From positions 62,001-126,000 of the forward strand of contig NZ_JBJNRJ010000002.1 of the NCBI RefSeq assembly GCF_046233715.1: a DNA stretch of 64,000 nucleotides, given 5' to 3'. This document shows positions 52,724-62,170 of the stretch, piece by piece (position 1 is the first letter of the stretch; each line of letters opens with the position of its first letter). Below the pieces are notes generated by a model that worked only from the letters and a program-made list of their open reading frames with translations, searched no databases and was not told the origin of the DNA. This DNA comes from Trujillonella humicola (GTDB lineage Bacteria; Actinomycetota; Actinomycetes; Mycobacteriales; Geodermatophilaceae). The position numbers were made by a program, and so were the translations under genes.

Positions 52724-52732
52724 GCCCGCCCC

Positions 52733-53332
52733 CTACCCCGGAGCAGGCGGCGCACTCCCCGTCGCGGCGCGGGCCCGCGCCAGGTCGGCGGGGGTGTCGC
52801 AGTCGGTCCACGGGGCCGGACGGCCGGCCTCGACCGGCGGACGCCAGCGGGTGACCGCCAGCGGGGCGAGCACCCGGCGGACCGGCACGTGCCCGCTGGT
52901 CCCGGTCAACGCCGCGCGCAGCGCGGCCGTGCGCCAGACGCCGAGCAGCCACTGGTCGCGGCCGGCGTCGTCGACCACGAGGACGCCGTCCCCGGTGAGG
53001 CGCTGCCGCAGCCCCCGCACGAGTTCCGCGGTGAGGAAGGGCAGGTCACCGGCGAGGACGGCGACGACGCCGGCGTCCACCCGGGCCAGCCCGGCACGCA
53101 TCGCGGCCACCGGTCCGCCGCCCGGCGGGCGCTCGCGGACGACGACCACCCCCTCGGCGACCGGCTGGGGCGGCCCGACCACGACCCGCGGCTCGGCGTC
53201 GGCGACCGCGGCGAGGACCGCCGCGAGCATCGACCGGCCGCCGACCTGCAGCTGCGGTTTGGCCTGGCCGCCGAGCCGGGCCGCCCGGCCGCCGGCCAGG
53301 ACGACGGCGGCGTAGGGCGGCAGCGCGGGCAC
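52733..53332 (-). CDS. mobA: Molybdenum cofactor guanylyltransferase-like protein
   Basis: The protein has 199 residues from GTG 53332, AAVVLAGGRAARLGGQAKPQLQVGG, the nucleotidyltransferase signature, with GDLPFL as the metal region. It probably adds GMP to molybdopterin. The start has a poor ribosome site; a longer frame reaches 53593 but overlaps fdhD on the other strand. Divergent from fdhD. Confidence 0.8.
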   Translation of the reverse strand: MPALPPYAAVVLAGGRAARLGGQAKPQLQVGGRSMLAAVLAAVADAEPRVVVGPPQPVAEGVVVVRERPPGGGPVAAMRAGLARVDAGVVAVLAGDLPFLTAELVRGLRQRLTGDGVLVVDDAGRDQWLLGVWRTAALRAALTGTSGHVPVRRVLAPLAVTRWRPPVEAGRPAPWTDCDTPADLARARAATGSAPPAPG

Positions 53333-53396
53333 GAGCGAACCGTAGGGCCATTCCCGCGCCGTGTCCGCGAGCGGGCCGTGGGTACCGTCGCCCGAC

Positions 53397-54224
53397 GTGG
53401 GACGAGTCACGAGCCGGACGCCGGTGCTGCGCATCCGCGGGGAGCACCGCACGACCCGGCCGGACACGGTGGCGGCGGAGGAGCCGCTGGAGATCCGGCT
53501 GTCGGGCACGCCGCTGGCGGTCACCATGCGCACCCCGGGGGACGACTTCGACCTGGTGCACGGCTTCCTGGCCACCGAGGGGGTGATCGCCACCGAGGCC
53601 GACGTCCTGGCGCTGCGCTACTGCGACTCGGTCGATGCCGACGGCCGCAACACCTACAACGTCGTCGACGTCGACCTGGCGGCGGGCGTCGAGCCGCCGG
53701 ACACCGCGCTGGACCGCAACTTCCTGACCTCCAGCTCCTGCGGGGTGTGCGGCAAGGCCAGCATCGACGCGATCCGCACCCGCACCCGCCACGACGTCGC
53801 CGCGGACGGGGTGCGGCTCCCGCTGGCCACGCTGCTGGCCCTGCCCGACCGGCTCCGGGCCGCCCAGCAGGTCTTCGACCGGACCGGCGGGCTGCACGCG
53901 GCCGGCCTGTTCACCGCCGGCGGCGAGCTGGTCTCGCTGCGGGAGGACGTCGGCCGGCACAACGCGGTGGACAAGGTCGTCGGGGACGCCCTGCGCGCCG
54001 GTCGGCTGCCGCTGGCCGGGCACGTCCTCCTGGTCAGCGGCCGGGCGAGCTTCGAGCTGACCCAGAAGGCGGCGATGGCGGGCATCCCCGTGCTCGCCGC
54101 CGTGTCGGCACCGTCGTCCCTGGCGGTGGAGCTGGCCGCCGACGCCGGCATCACCCTGGTCGGCTTCCTGCGGGGCGACGGCTGCAACGTCTACACGAGA
54201 CCGGACCGCCTGAGTGGAGTGTGA
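53397..54224 (+). CDS. fdhD: Formate dehydrogenase sulfurtransferase FdhD
   Basis: The protein has 275 residues from GTG 53397 (MGRVTSRTPVLRIRGEHR); an upstream in-frame start at 53361 is less likely. The two catalytic cysteines are seen in SSSCGVCGKAS, and GRHNAVDKVVG and RASFELTQKAAMAGIP are standard. FdhD passes sulfur to molybdenum enzymes such as formate dehydrogenase. No formate dehydrogenase gene is in the window. Confidence 0.93.
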   Translation: MGRVTSRTPVLRIRGEHRTTRPDTVAAEEPLEIRLSGTPLAVTMRTPGDDFDLVHGFLATEGVIATEADVLALRYCDSVDADGRNTYNVVDVDLAAGVEPPDTALDRNFLTSSSCGVCGKASIDAIRTRTRHDVAADGVRLPLATLLALPDRLRAAQQVFDRTGGLHAAGLFTAGGELVSLREDVGRHNAVDKVVGDALRAGRLPLAGHVLLVSGRASFELTQKAAMAGIPVLAAVSAPSSLAVELAADAGITLVGFLRGDGCNVYTRPDRLSGV

Positions 54225-54257
54225 GAGTGCAGGGAACCTGCGTTCCCGCACTCCACC

Positions 54258-54749
54258 TCAGTGGTCGCCGCCGCGGAGCTGGCTGACGACGTGGGGGAGC
54301 AGAGGCCCGAGGACGGCGAGGCCGTCGCGCACGCCGCCGGTGGAACCGGGCAGGTTGACGATCAGCGTCCGGCCCGCCGTCCCGGCCAGCCCGCGGGAGA
54401 GCACGGCGGTCGGCACCTGCGGCGCCCCGTACCGCCGGACGGCGTCGGCGATGCCCGGCGCCTCGCGCTCCAGCACGTCGCGGGTCGCCTCGGGGGTGAC
54501 GTCGGTGGGGGACAGCCCGGTGCCGCCGGTCGTGAGGACGACGTCGGCGCCCGAGGCCACGGCCGCGTGCAGGGCCCCGGCCAGCGCCCCCCGGTCGTCG
54601 GGCAGCACGTGCGGGCCCTCGACCGCGAAGCCCAGCGCGCGCAGCCCCTCGGCGAGCACCCGGCCGCTGCGGTCCTCGTAGACCCCGGCCGAGGCCCGGT
54701 TCGACGCGGTGACCACGACCGCGCGGGCCCCCTCCGGCAGCCCGGTCAC
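54258..54749 (-). CDS. mog: Molybdopterin adenylyltransferase, MoaB/Mog-like
   Basis: The protein has 163 residues from GTG 54749, overlapping the moaC stop (GTGA); an earlier GTG at 54758 is possible. AVVVTASNRASAGVYEDRSGRVLAEGLRALGF and DVVLTTGGTGLSPTDVTPEAT are the family motifs. It adenylates molybdopterin before MoeA puts in the metal. Last of the moeA-moaC-mog group. Confidence 0.9.
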   Translation of the reverse strand: MTGLPEGARAVVVTASNRASAGVYEDRSGRVLAEGLRALGFAVEGPHVLPDDRGALAGALHAAVASGADVVLTTGGTGLSPTDVTPEATRDVLEREAPGIADAVRRYGAPQVPTAVLSRGLAGTAGRTLIVNLPGSTGGVRDGLAVLGPLLPHVVSQLRGGDH

Positions 54750-55219
54750 CGCCGCCACTCGCCGCTCTTGCCGCCGGACTTGGCCAGCAGCCGCACGTCG
54801 GTCAGCGACGCCCGCGGGTCCACCGCCTTGACCATGTCGATCATCGTCAGCCCGGCGACCGCGACCGAGGTCAGCGCCTCCATCTCCACGCCGGTGCGGT
54901 CGGCGGTGCGCGCGGTCGCGGTGATCTCCACGGCCTCGTCGGTGACCTCCAGCTCCACCGTCACGCCGTGCAGCGCGATGGGGTGGCACAGCGGCACCAG
55001 GTCCGGCGTCCGCTTGGCCCCGGCGATCCCGGCGATCCGCGCCACGGCCACGGCGTCGCCCTTGGGGACGCCCTCACCGCGCAGCAGCGCGACCACCTCG
55101 GTGCTGACGAGCACCCGGCCCGCGGCGGTGGCCTCCCGGGCGGTGACCGACTTGGCCGAGACGTCGACCATGCGCGCGGCACCGGACTCGTCCACGTGCG
55201 TCAGCCGCTGTTCGCTCAC
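54746..55219 (-). CDS. moaC: Cyclic pyranopterin monophosphate synthase
   Basis: The protein has 157 residues from GTG 55219 (coupled to moeA by GTGA). RMVDVSAKSVTAREATAAG, LVPLCHPIALHGVTVELEV, GVEMEALTSVAVAGLTMIDMVKAVD and the C-terminal KSGGKSG are invariant. It does the second half of the first cofactor step after MoaA, which is not in this window. Confidence 0.95.
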   Translation of the reverse strand: MSEQRLTHVDESGAARMVDVSAKSVTAREATAAGRVLVSTEVVALLRGEGVPKGDAVAVARIAGIAGAKRTPDLVPLCHPIALHGVTVELEVTDEAVEITATARTADRTGVEMEALTSVAVAGLTMIDMVKAVDPRASLTDVRLLAKSGGKSGEWRR

Positions 55220-56409
55220 TGCAGCGCTCCCTCGATCAGCACGACGTCCACGGAGGCGCCGGCGGGCAGTTCGGTGACGTCCTCGGGGACGACGACCAGG
55301 CAGTTGGCGCGGGCCAGGTGCGCCACCAGGTGCGACCCCGGCCCGCCGACCTGGGAGACCCGCCCGCCGTCGTAGCGACCGCGCAGGAACTGGCGGCGGC
55401 CGGGCGGGGAGCGCAGCGGGTCGGTGAGCACGGCGGGTGCGCGCATCCGGTCGGGGGTGGCGTGCCCGAGGGAGCGGCGCAGCGCCGGGCGCACGAAGAC
55501 CTCGAAGGAGACGAAGGAGCTCACCGGGTTGCCGGGCAGCGTGACCACGGGGACGCCGTCCACGGTGCCGGCGCCCTGGGGGCCGCCCGGCTGCATGCCG
55601 ACCTTGACGAACTCGACGGTGCCCAGCCCGGCGAAGGCGTCCTTGACGACCTCGTAGGCGCCGGCGCTGACCCCGCCGCTGGTGAGGAGCAGGTCGGCGG
55701 TGGCGAGCTCGGCGCGGACGGCGGCCAGGAAGCGGTCGACGTCGTCGGGCACGAAGTGCAGCGTCCGCGCGGTGCCGCCGGCGTCTGCGACCGCGGCGGC
55801 GAGCAGCGCGGAGTTGGACTCGTAGATCTGCCCGGGCGCGAGCGTGGCGCCCGGGGCGACCAGCTCGCTGCCGGTGGAGAGCACCAGGACCCTCGGTCGC
55901 CGCGCCACCGGCAGGTCGCGGTGGCCCACCGCGGCGGCCAGGCCGAGCTGCGCGGCACCCAGGGGGGTGCCCCCCGCGAGTGCCACGGAGCCCTCGGCGA
56001 TGTCCTCCCCGGCCCGCCGCAGGTGCGTGCCGGCCGCGGGGTGGTCGCGGATCTCCACGACGTCGGTGCCGCCGTCGGTCAGCTCGACCGGCACGACCAC
56101 GTCGGCGCCGGCCGGCAGCGGCGCACCGGTCATGATCCGCTGCACGGTGCCCGGCGCGAGGGGCCGGACGTCGGTCCGCCCGGCCGGGATGTCGTCGGCC
56201 ACCGGCATCCGCGCGGGCAGCCGCGCCAGCTCGCCGGCGCGGGCGGCGTAGCCGTCCATCGCCGAGTTGTCGAAGCCCGGGAGGGCGACCAGCGCCGGCA
56301 CGTCCTCGGCCAGCACCCGCCCGTGGGCCTGCGCCAGCGGGACCCGCTCGGCGGGCATCGGCGGCAGCAGGCCGGCGACGACGGCCCGGTGTTCCTCGAC
56401 GGTGCGCAC
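55216..56409 (-). CDS. moeA: Molybdopterin molybdenumtransferase
   Basis: The protein has 397 residues from GTG 56409. LPGFDNSAMDGYAAR, RIMTGAPLPAGADVVVPVE, LVLSTGSEL, TSGGVSAGAYEVVKDAF and LPGNPVSSFVSFEVFV are MoeA landmarks. It inserts molybdenum into adenylated molybdopterin. First gene of the minus-strand cofactor cluster. Confidence 0.95.
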   Translation of the reverse strand: MRTVEEHRAVVAGLLPPMPAERVPLAQAHGRVLAEDVPALVALPGFDNSAMDGYAARAGELARLPARMPVADDIPAGRTDVRPLAPGTVQRIMTGAPLPAGADVVVPVELTDGGTDVVEIRDHPAAGTHLRRAGEDIAEGSVALAGGTPLGAAQLGLAAAVGHRDLPVARRPRVLVLSTGSELVAPGATLAPGQIYESNSALLAAAVADAGGTARTLHFVPDDVDRFLAAVRAELATADLLLTSGGVSAGAYEVVKDAFAGLGTVEFVKVGMQPGGPQGAGTVDGVPVVTLPGNPVSSFVSFEVFVRPALRRSLGHATPDRMRAPAVLTDPLRSPPGRRQFLRGRYDGGRVSQVGGPGSHLVAHLARANCLVVVPEDVTELPAGASVDVVLIEGALQ

Positions 56410-56474
56410 CCCGCCATCCTGGCCGATGGCTCGCGACGCGGCGGTCCGGGTGCACGGACCTCCGGGGGCGGGGG

Positions 56475-56777
56475 TCAGAGGAACTTGTCCGGTCGCACCA
56501 CGGCGACCGGGCTGGTCCACGCGATGACGGCGTAGTGCGGGAAGTAGTCGCGGGCGAGCATCTCCAGCAGGGCGTCGGCGACCGCGGAGGAGACCAGGGT
56601 CTCGATCCGGACGTTGGCTCCCTCCCACTCGCTGGCCTGGACGAAGCCCGTGCCCCGTCCGCGTCCGGTCGTGACGGTCCAGCCGCGCGCGCCGGCCGCC
56701 TGCACGTCCCGCAGCAGCCGGTGCTCGACGACGGCCTCGGCGACGATGGTGACGCAGGTGACAGGAACGGTCCTCAT
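56475..56777 (-). CDS. sbtB: PII-like regulator, SbtB-like
   Basis: The protein has 100 residues with a ferredoxin-like fold of PII type: VTCVTIVAEAVVEHRLLRDVQAAGARGWTVTTGRGRGTGFVQASEWEGANVRIETLVSSAVADALLEML, ending VAVVRPDKFL. It lacks the cysteine loop of some cyanobacterial SbtB. SbtB proteins bind adenine nucleotides and gate SbtA. It lies 12 bp after the sbtA-like gene. Confidence 0.82.
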   Translation of the reverse strand: MRTVPVTCVTIVAEAVVEHRLLRDVQAAGARGWTVTTGRGRGTGFVQASEWEGANVRIETLVSSAVADALLEMLARDYFPHYAVIAWTSPVAVVRPDKFL

Positions 56778-56789
56778 GCCGATCCCCTT

Positions 56790-57743
56790 TCAGCCGAGGG
56801 CGCGAGCCAGAGCCAGGTAGAGCGGGATGCCGACGACCAGGTTGAACGGGAACGTGATGCCCAGGCTGCTGGTCAGGTAGTACGCCGGGTTCGCCTGGGG
56901 CAGTGCCAGCCGCACCGCGGCCGGCGCGGCGATGTAGGAGGCGCTGGCCGTCAGCACGCCGAGCAGGGCCGCGCCGCCCACGGACAACCCGACCGCGGTG
57001 CCGGCGAGGACCCCCAGGGTGCCGTTGACGAGGGGCAGGACGAGCGCGGCCACGAGCAGGCCCGGACCGGCCGCGGGGACCTCACGCAGTCGCCGGCCCG
57101 CCAGCACCCCGAGGTCGAGCAGGAACAGGACCAGCATGCCGGGGAAGAGCGCGACGAAGAGCGGGGCGATGCTCTCGTAGGCGCTGGGCTGCGCGATCGC
57201 GCCGATCGCCAGGCCGCCGGTGAGGAGCAGGATGCTGCGCCCGGTGAGGATCTCGCGGACGGCCTCGGCCCGGCCCGCCCCGGCGACCGTGGCGGCGGAC
57301 CCGGCCAGGAGCAGGCCGATGAGGATGCCCGGTACCTCCAGGACCGCCAGCAGCGTGGCGGCGTAGGCCTCGTACGGCTCGTCCTGGTCCTCGAGCAGAG
57401 CGACCGCCGCGGTGAAGGTCACCAGGGACGTCGAGCCGTAGTGCGCGGCGACCGCGGCCCGGTCGACCGGGCCCAGGCGCGTCAGCGCACGCAGCCCGGC
57501 CCACGCCGTCAGCGGGGTGATGACGCCCAGGACGACGGCCGCCAGCACCGGGAGCAGGACGTCGCCGATCTCGGCGGCCCGCAGCCCGGCCCCGCCCTTG
57601 AGCCCGATGGCGAGGAGGAGGTAGGAGGAGATCGCCGTGTGCACGGCGTCGGGCAGGCGCACGTCACTGCGGAGCAGGACCGCCAGGACGCCCAGCAGGA
57701 AGGCGAGGACCGCGGGGGAGGTCAGGGTGGTCAGCGCGGACAC
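56790..57743 (-). CDS. sbtA: SbtA-like sodium-dependent bicarbonate transporter
   Basis: The protein has 317 residues from GTG 57743, nearly all membrane helices (about 10). Landmarks are SSYLLLAIGLKGGAGL, HYGSTSLVTFTAAVALLE, LFPGMLVLFLLDLGV and SASYIAAPAAVRLALPQANPAYYLTSSLGITFPFNL, the two repeated halves of the SbtA (DUF897) family. It should bring in bicarbonate with sodium under control of SbtB. Longer frame to 57848 has no family match. Confidence 0.87.
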   Translation of the reverse strand: MSALTTLTSPAVLAFLLGVLAVLLRSDVRLPDAVHTAISSYLLLAIGLKGGAGLRAAEIGDVLLPVLAAVVLGVITPLTAWAGLRALTRLGPVDRAAVAAHYGSTSLVTFTAAVALLEDQDEPYEAYAATLLAVLEVPGILIGLLLAGSAATVAGAGRAEAVREILTGRSILLLTGGLAIGAIAQPSAYESIAPLFVALFPGMLVLFLLDLGVLAGRRLREVPAAGPGLLVAALVLPLVNGTLGVLAGTAVGLSVGGAALLGVLTASASYIAAPAAVRLALPQANPAYYLTSSLGITFPFNLVVGIPLYLALARALG

Positions 57744-57947
57744 GTCACCGCCAGGGGGCCGCTGGACCGCAGGGCCGGGAACCGCCGTCCGGCGGTGCCC
57801 CCTGACCTCGTGCAGGACAGGGGCGGCGAGGTCACGACCCGGAACCATAGCGAGGGTCGTTGCCCCGGGGACCCGCCCGAGTGGTAAGCACCTGTGCAGA
57901 ACCCGGTGCCAGGACGGGCGGGGCCGGCTGTGGCGGGGAGGGCGTGG

Positions 57948-58436
57948 ATGGCCGAGTACGAGCGGATGCTGACGGCGAACGAGGAGTGGGCGGAGGGCTT
58001 CGCCGGGCAGCTACCCGTGGCCCCGGCGCGCAGGGTCGCGGTCGTCGCGTGCATGGACTCCCGCATGCCGCTGTTCCCGCTGCTCGGTCTGGCCGTCGGT
58101 GACGCGCACGTCATCCGCAACGCCGGCGGGGTCGTCACGGAGGACACGATCCGCTCGCTGACGATCTCCCAGCACGTGCTCGGCACGCGCGAGATCGTCC
58201 TGGTGCACCACACCGACTGCGGTCTGCAGAAGACCGACGACCAGTCCTTCGCCGACCTGGTCGAGCAGGCCACCGGGCACCGCCCGCCGTGGGCGGCGCG
58301 CACCTTCACCGACGTGGACGAGGACGTGCGGGCCTCCGTCCGCCTGCTGCAGGAGAGCCCCTACCTGCTGTCCAAGGACGTCTGCGGCACCGTCTACGAC
58401 GTGGCCACGGGCCGGCTGCGCCAGGTCGCGCCGTGA
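57948..58436 (+). CDS. Beta-class carbonic anhydrase
   Basis: The protein has 162 residues from ATG 57948 (GGGGAGGG upstream). Zinc ligands are C35 (ACMDSRM), H88 and C91 (HHTDCG), with the D37-R39 dyad in place; IRNAGGVVTED is also typical. It interconverts CO2 and bicarbonate. It is divergent from sbtA, linking both to inorganic carbon handling. The downstream lipoprotein gene overlaps its stop. Confidence 0.92.
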   Translation: MAEYERMLTANEEWAEGFAGQLPVAPARRVAVVACMDSRMPLFPLLGLAVGDAHVIRNAGGVVTEDTIRSLTISQHVLGTREIVLVHHTDCGLQKTDDQSFADLVEQATGHRPPWAARTFTDVDEDVRASVRLLQESPYLLSKDVCGTVYDVATGRLRQVAP

Positions 58437-59641
58437 CCCGGGGTTCGCGGGCCCGCGTGGCCGCGCTGGTCCTGCTGACCGCTCTGGCGGGGTGCACCGG
58501 CACCGTCCGCGGCTCGGCGAGCCCGGCGGACGACGCCACCCCGACCGCGGCGCCCTCCACGAGCGCGCCGTCGACCACCGAGCCGGGCGAGCCCCCGATC
58601 GAGATCACCCCGCCGCCGGCGCGCGGTGTGGGCCTGCTGCTGGAGGCGCACCGCATCGCCTCGGTCACCGCGCTGGTGCAGACGAGCTTCCCCGACCGCA
58701 CCGACACGTGCTTCCCCTCGGGCCCGTCCACGTCGGCCCAGGGGCTGGAGTCGGTGTACTTCACGGCCGGCACGGCGGCGCCGATCCTCGAGGACTACGG
58801 CTTCGTCACCGCGTGGGGGCAGTGCAACCGCACGGTGGACGGCGAGTTCGCCACCATCACCCTGGCCATGGAGCTGTCGGACCCGCAGGCCGCCGTCCGG
58901 GCGGCGAACGAGCTGGTCGAGGCCCAGGCCGTCGACGGCTTCGAGATCGTGCCCGTCGAGACCGACGGGGGCGCGCTGCTGCTGCAGGAGGGCGACCGGG
59001 CCACCGTGCAGGCCTTCGTGCCGGTCGGCCGGATGGTCGCCTACGTCTGGCACCAGGGCCTGGCGGCCGCCGCCGGTGACGACATCACCCGCGTGCTCGG
59101 CGACCAGGTGACGCTGCTGCAGGGGTTCTCGCCCACGCCGCAGGCCGACGTCCCCTCCCTGCCGACCGACCCCGACGGCCTGCAGGCGATGACGCTCGAC
59201 CCGCCGGGGGACTTCAACGACTTCTCCGGCCCCTACGACTTCGAGGGCTACCTGCGGATCTCGATCGACCCGGCGCGCGAGCGGGAGCTGCTCGGCGGCA
59301 ACGGCTTCTCGGGCTTCTACGCCAAGCAGTCCGAGGAGGGCGAGACGCTGTACGCGGTGGCCGTCTACCGGTTCGGCACCGTCGAGCAGACCAACGCCGT
59401 CTACGACGGCTTCCGGGAGCTGGAGACGACCGCCTTCGGTGGCACCCCGTTCGTGCTGCCCGCCATCCCCCAGGCGCCCTGCTTCGTCTTCGACGCCGGG
59501 GACGGAGCGTTCTACCAGCGCTGCTACGTCGGCTTCCGGACGTTCCTGGCCAGCGTGGACGTCGGTGGGCTCAGCGCTCCGGACGACTACGCCCGGATGA
59601 ACGAGCTGCTCCCCGCCCAGCGGGACCTCATCGACGACTGA
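58433..59641 (+). CDS. Lipoprotein of unknown function
   Basis: The protein has 402 residues from a GTG overlapping the carbonic anhydrase stop. A signal peptide ends in the lipobox LAGC, followed by a Thr/Ser/Pro linker to about residue 60. The rest is a soluble outer domain with several cysteines (TCFPSG, WGQCNRT, APCFVF, QRCYVG) and two similar halves around VYFTAGTAAPILEDYGFV and YAKQSEEGETLYAVAVYRF. I do not recognise the family; it is an actinobacterial-type cell-surface protein. Confidence 0.8.
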   Translation: MTRGSRARVAALVLLTALAGCTGTVRGSASPADDATPTAAPSTSAPSTTEPGEPPIEITPPPARGVGLLLEAHRIASVTALVQTSFPDRTDTCFPSGPSTSAQGLESVYFTAGTAAPILEDYGFVTAWGQCNRTVDGEFATITLAMELSDPQAAVRAANELVEAQAVDGFEIVPVETDGGALLLQEGDRATVQAFVPVGRMVAYVWHQGLAAAAGDDITRVLGDQVTLLQGFSPTPQADVPSLPTDPDGLQAMTLDPPGDFNDFSGPYDFEGYLRISIDPARERELLGGNGFSGFYAKQSEEGETLYAVAVYRFGTVEQTNAVYDGFRELETTAFGGTPFVLPAIPQAPCFVFDAGDGAFYQRCYVGFRTFLASVDVGGLSAPDDYARMNELLPAQRDLIDD

Positions 59642-59700
59642 AGAAGGACCACCCTTCCCCCCACGCCTCGCGAGCTCGGCGCGGGCCCCTGAGGGGTGGC
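59642..59700 (-). repeat. Dispersed intergenic repeat, copy E (inverted)
   Basis: On the minus strand it reads CAGGGGCCCGCGCCGAGC, then CGCGAGGCGTGGGGGGAAGGG and GGTCCTTC, matching copy A closely at its 3' half. It begins directly after the lipoprotein stop. Confidence 0.65.
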
Positions 59701-59747
59701 CACTCCTGGCGCTGGTGAGCGCCGTCGGATGCCGGTGAGGTGGCTGG

Positions 59748-59753
59748 TATCGT
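59748..59753 (+). promoter_or_regulatory. Candidate -10 box for rplM
   Basis: TATCGT, the same hexamer as the candidate rpsL promoter, about 110 bp before rplM. No convincing -35 box was seen. Confidence 0.3.
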
Positions 59754-59863
59754 CGTCGGCTGGTGCGCGGCCGCCGGCTGGTGCGCGCGTGCCGCGACGT
59801 CTCCCGTGTTCGGCGAGGCGATCCCACCAGCCACCCCGACGATCGACGGAGGACACGAGCGCC

Positions 59864-60303
59864 GTGCGCACGTACACCCCCAAGCCCGGCGAGATCGCCC
59901 GGACCTGGCACGTCATCGACGCCACCGACGTGGTGCTCGGTCGACTGGCCAGCCAGACGGCGATCCTGCTCCGCGGCAAGCACAAGCCCCAGTTCGCCCC
60001 GCACGTCGACGTCGGTGACTTCGTCGTCATCGTGAACGCCGGCAAGGTCGCCCTGACCGGCTCCAAGCGCGACGAGAAGATGGCCTACCGCCACTCCGGC
60101 TACCCGGGCGGCCTGAAGGCCATCCCGGTCGGCGACCAGCTGCGCACGCACCCCGACCGCGTCATCGAGCGCGCGGTCAAGGGCATGCTGCCGCACAACA
60201 CGCTGGGTCGTCAGATGCTCAAGAAGCTGAAGGTGTACGCCGGGCCGGAGCACCCGCACGCCGCGCAGCAGCCCCAGACCTACGAGATCAAGCAGGTGGC
60301 CCA

Positions 60304-60307
<4 letters not shown>
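59864..60307 (+). CDS. rplM: 50S ribosomal protein L13
   Basis: The protein has 147 residues from GTG 59864 (GGAGGAC upstream), MRTYTPKPGEIARTWHVIDATDVVLGRLAS, with GKHKPQFAPHVDVGDFVVIVNA and VKGMLPHNTLGRQMLKKLKVYAG. It is paired with rpsI, overlapping by four bases. Confidence 0.98.
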
Positions 60308-60723
<416 letters not shown>

Positions 60724-60743
60724 CCCGCGCGGCGTCGATTCCC

Positions 60744-62096
60744 GTGGGGGGGAGACTCTTCGGGACCGACGGCGTCAGGGGTCGGGCCAACGACGACCTC
60801 ACGCCGGAGCTGGCCCTGGCGGTGGCCCGCGCCGCCGCAGGTGTGCTCGCCGACCGCGACGGGACCTCGCGTCCCGTCGCGGTCGTCGGCCGCGACCCCC
60901 GCGCGAGCGGGGAGATGCTCGAGGCCGCGGTCGTGGCCGGCCTCTCGAGCGCGGGGGCCGAGGTGCTGCGCGTGGGCGTGCTGCCCACCCCGGCCGTCGC
61001 CTTCCTCACCGCGGACACCGGCGCCGACCTCGGCGTGATGATCTCCGCGAGCCACAACCCGATGCCCGACAACGGCATCAAGCTGTTCAGCCGCGGCGGG
61101 CACAAGCTGCCGGACGCGGTCGAGGCGGCCATCGAGCACACCGTGACCACCCAGCGCCGCCGCACCGACGGCCACCGGCCCACCGGTGCCGGGATCGGCC
61201 GCGTCCGCGACCTCGGCGACGGCGGTACCCGCTACGCCGAGCACCTGCTGGGCACGGTCGACGAGCCGCTGGCCGGGCTCACGCTCGTCGTCGACTGCGC
61301 GCACGGGGCCGCGGCCGGCGTGGGTCCGGAGGTCTACCGGCGCGCCGGTGCCACGGTCCACGTGATCGGCGGCGAGCCCGACGGCTGGAACATCAACGAC
61401 GGCATCGGCTCGACCCACCTCGGCCCGCTCACCGAGGCGGTGCGGGCCCACGGGGCGGACCTCGGGATCGCCCACGACGGGGACGCCGACCGCTGCCTGG
61501 CCGTCTCGGCCGGGGGCGACCCGGTCGACGGCGACGCGATCCTCGCGGTCTGCGCGCTCGGCCTCAAGGAACGCGGCACGCTGCGCGAGGACACCGTCGT
61601 CGCGACCGTGATGAGCAACCTCGGCTTCCACCACACGATGCGGCGCGCCGGGATCGCCGTGCAGACCACCGCCGTGGGCGACCGGTACGTGCTCGAGGCG
61701 CTGCGCCGCGGTCGCCTGAGCCTCGGCGGGGAGCAGAGCGGTCACCTGGTGTTCCTCGACCACGCCACCACCGGCGACGGCGTCCTCACCGGCCTGTCGC
61801 TGCTGGGCCGGATGCGGGCGACCGGGGGGTCGCTGGCCGAGCTGGCCTCCGTGGTCGAGCGCCTGCCGCAGGTGCTGGTCAACGTGCCGGTGCGCGACCG
61901 CATCGCCGTCGTGGAGAGCGAGGCCGTGGCCGACGCGGTGAACGCCGTCGAGGCCGAGCTGGGCGACGAGGGCCGCGTGCTGCTGCGGCCCTCGGGCACC
62001 GAGCAGCTCGTGCGGGTCATGGTCGAGGCGCCCACCCAGCAGCAGGCCGACGACGTCGCGCACCGGCTCGCGGAGGTCGTGGCCGCCGTCGGCTAG
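60744..62096 (+). CDS. glmM: Phosphoglucosamine mutase
   Basis: The protein has 450 residues from GTG 60744, GRLFGTDGVRGRANDDLTPELA. The phosphoserine loop is MISASHNPMPDNGIK (Ser103), the metal site DGDADRCL, the sugar loop GGEQSGHLVF and the phosphate site RPSGTEQLVRVM. It makes glucosamine-1-phosphate for cell-wall synthesis. Together with glmS downstream it forms the amino-sugar pathway. Confidence 0.97.
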   Translation: MGGRLFGTDGVRGRANDDLTPELALAVARAAAGVLADRDGTSRPVAVVGRDPRASGEMLEAAVVAGLSSAGAEVLRVGVLPTPAVAFLTADTGADLGVMISASHNPMPDNGIKLFSRGGHKLPDAVEAAIEHTVTTQRRRTDGHRPTGAGIGRVRDLGDGGTRYAEHLLGTVDEPLAGLTLVVDCAHGAAAGVGPEVYRRAGATVHVIGGEPDGWNINDGIGSTHLGPLTEAVRAHGADLGIAHDGDADRCLAVSAGGDPVDGDAILAVCALGLKERGTLREDTVVATVMSNLGFHHTMRRAGIAVQTTAVGDRYVLEALRRGRLSLGGEQSGHLVFLDHATTGDGVLTGLSLLGRMRATGGSLAELASVVERLPQVLVNVPVRDRIAVVESEAVADAVNAVEAELGDEGRVLLRPSGTEQLVRVMVEAPTQQQADDVAHRLAEVVAAVG

Positions 62097-62170
62097 GAGC
62101 TGACCCCTCCGGGCGAGGGTCACTCCCGCGGTCCCCGGTGTCGCCGCCGCGCGCCGGTACCCTCGGTCGA

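Noticed and set aside
62097..62170. A glmS ribozyme before glmS
   Set aside because: The gap is too short and has no matching core; only a weak GACCC/GGGTC hairpin was seen.
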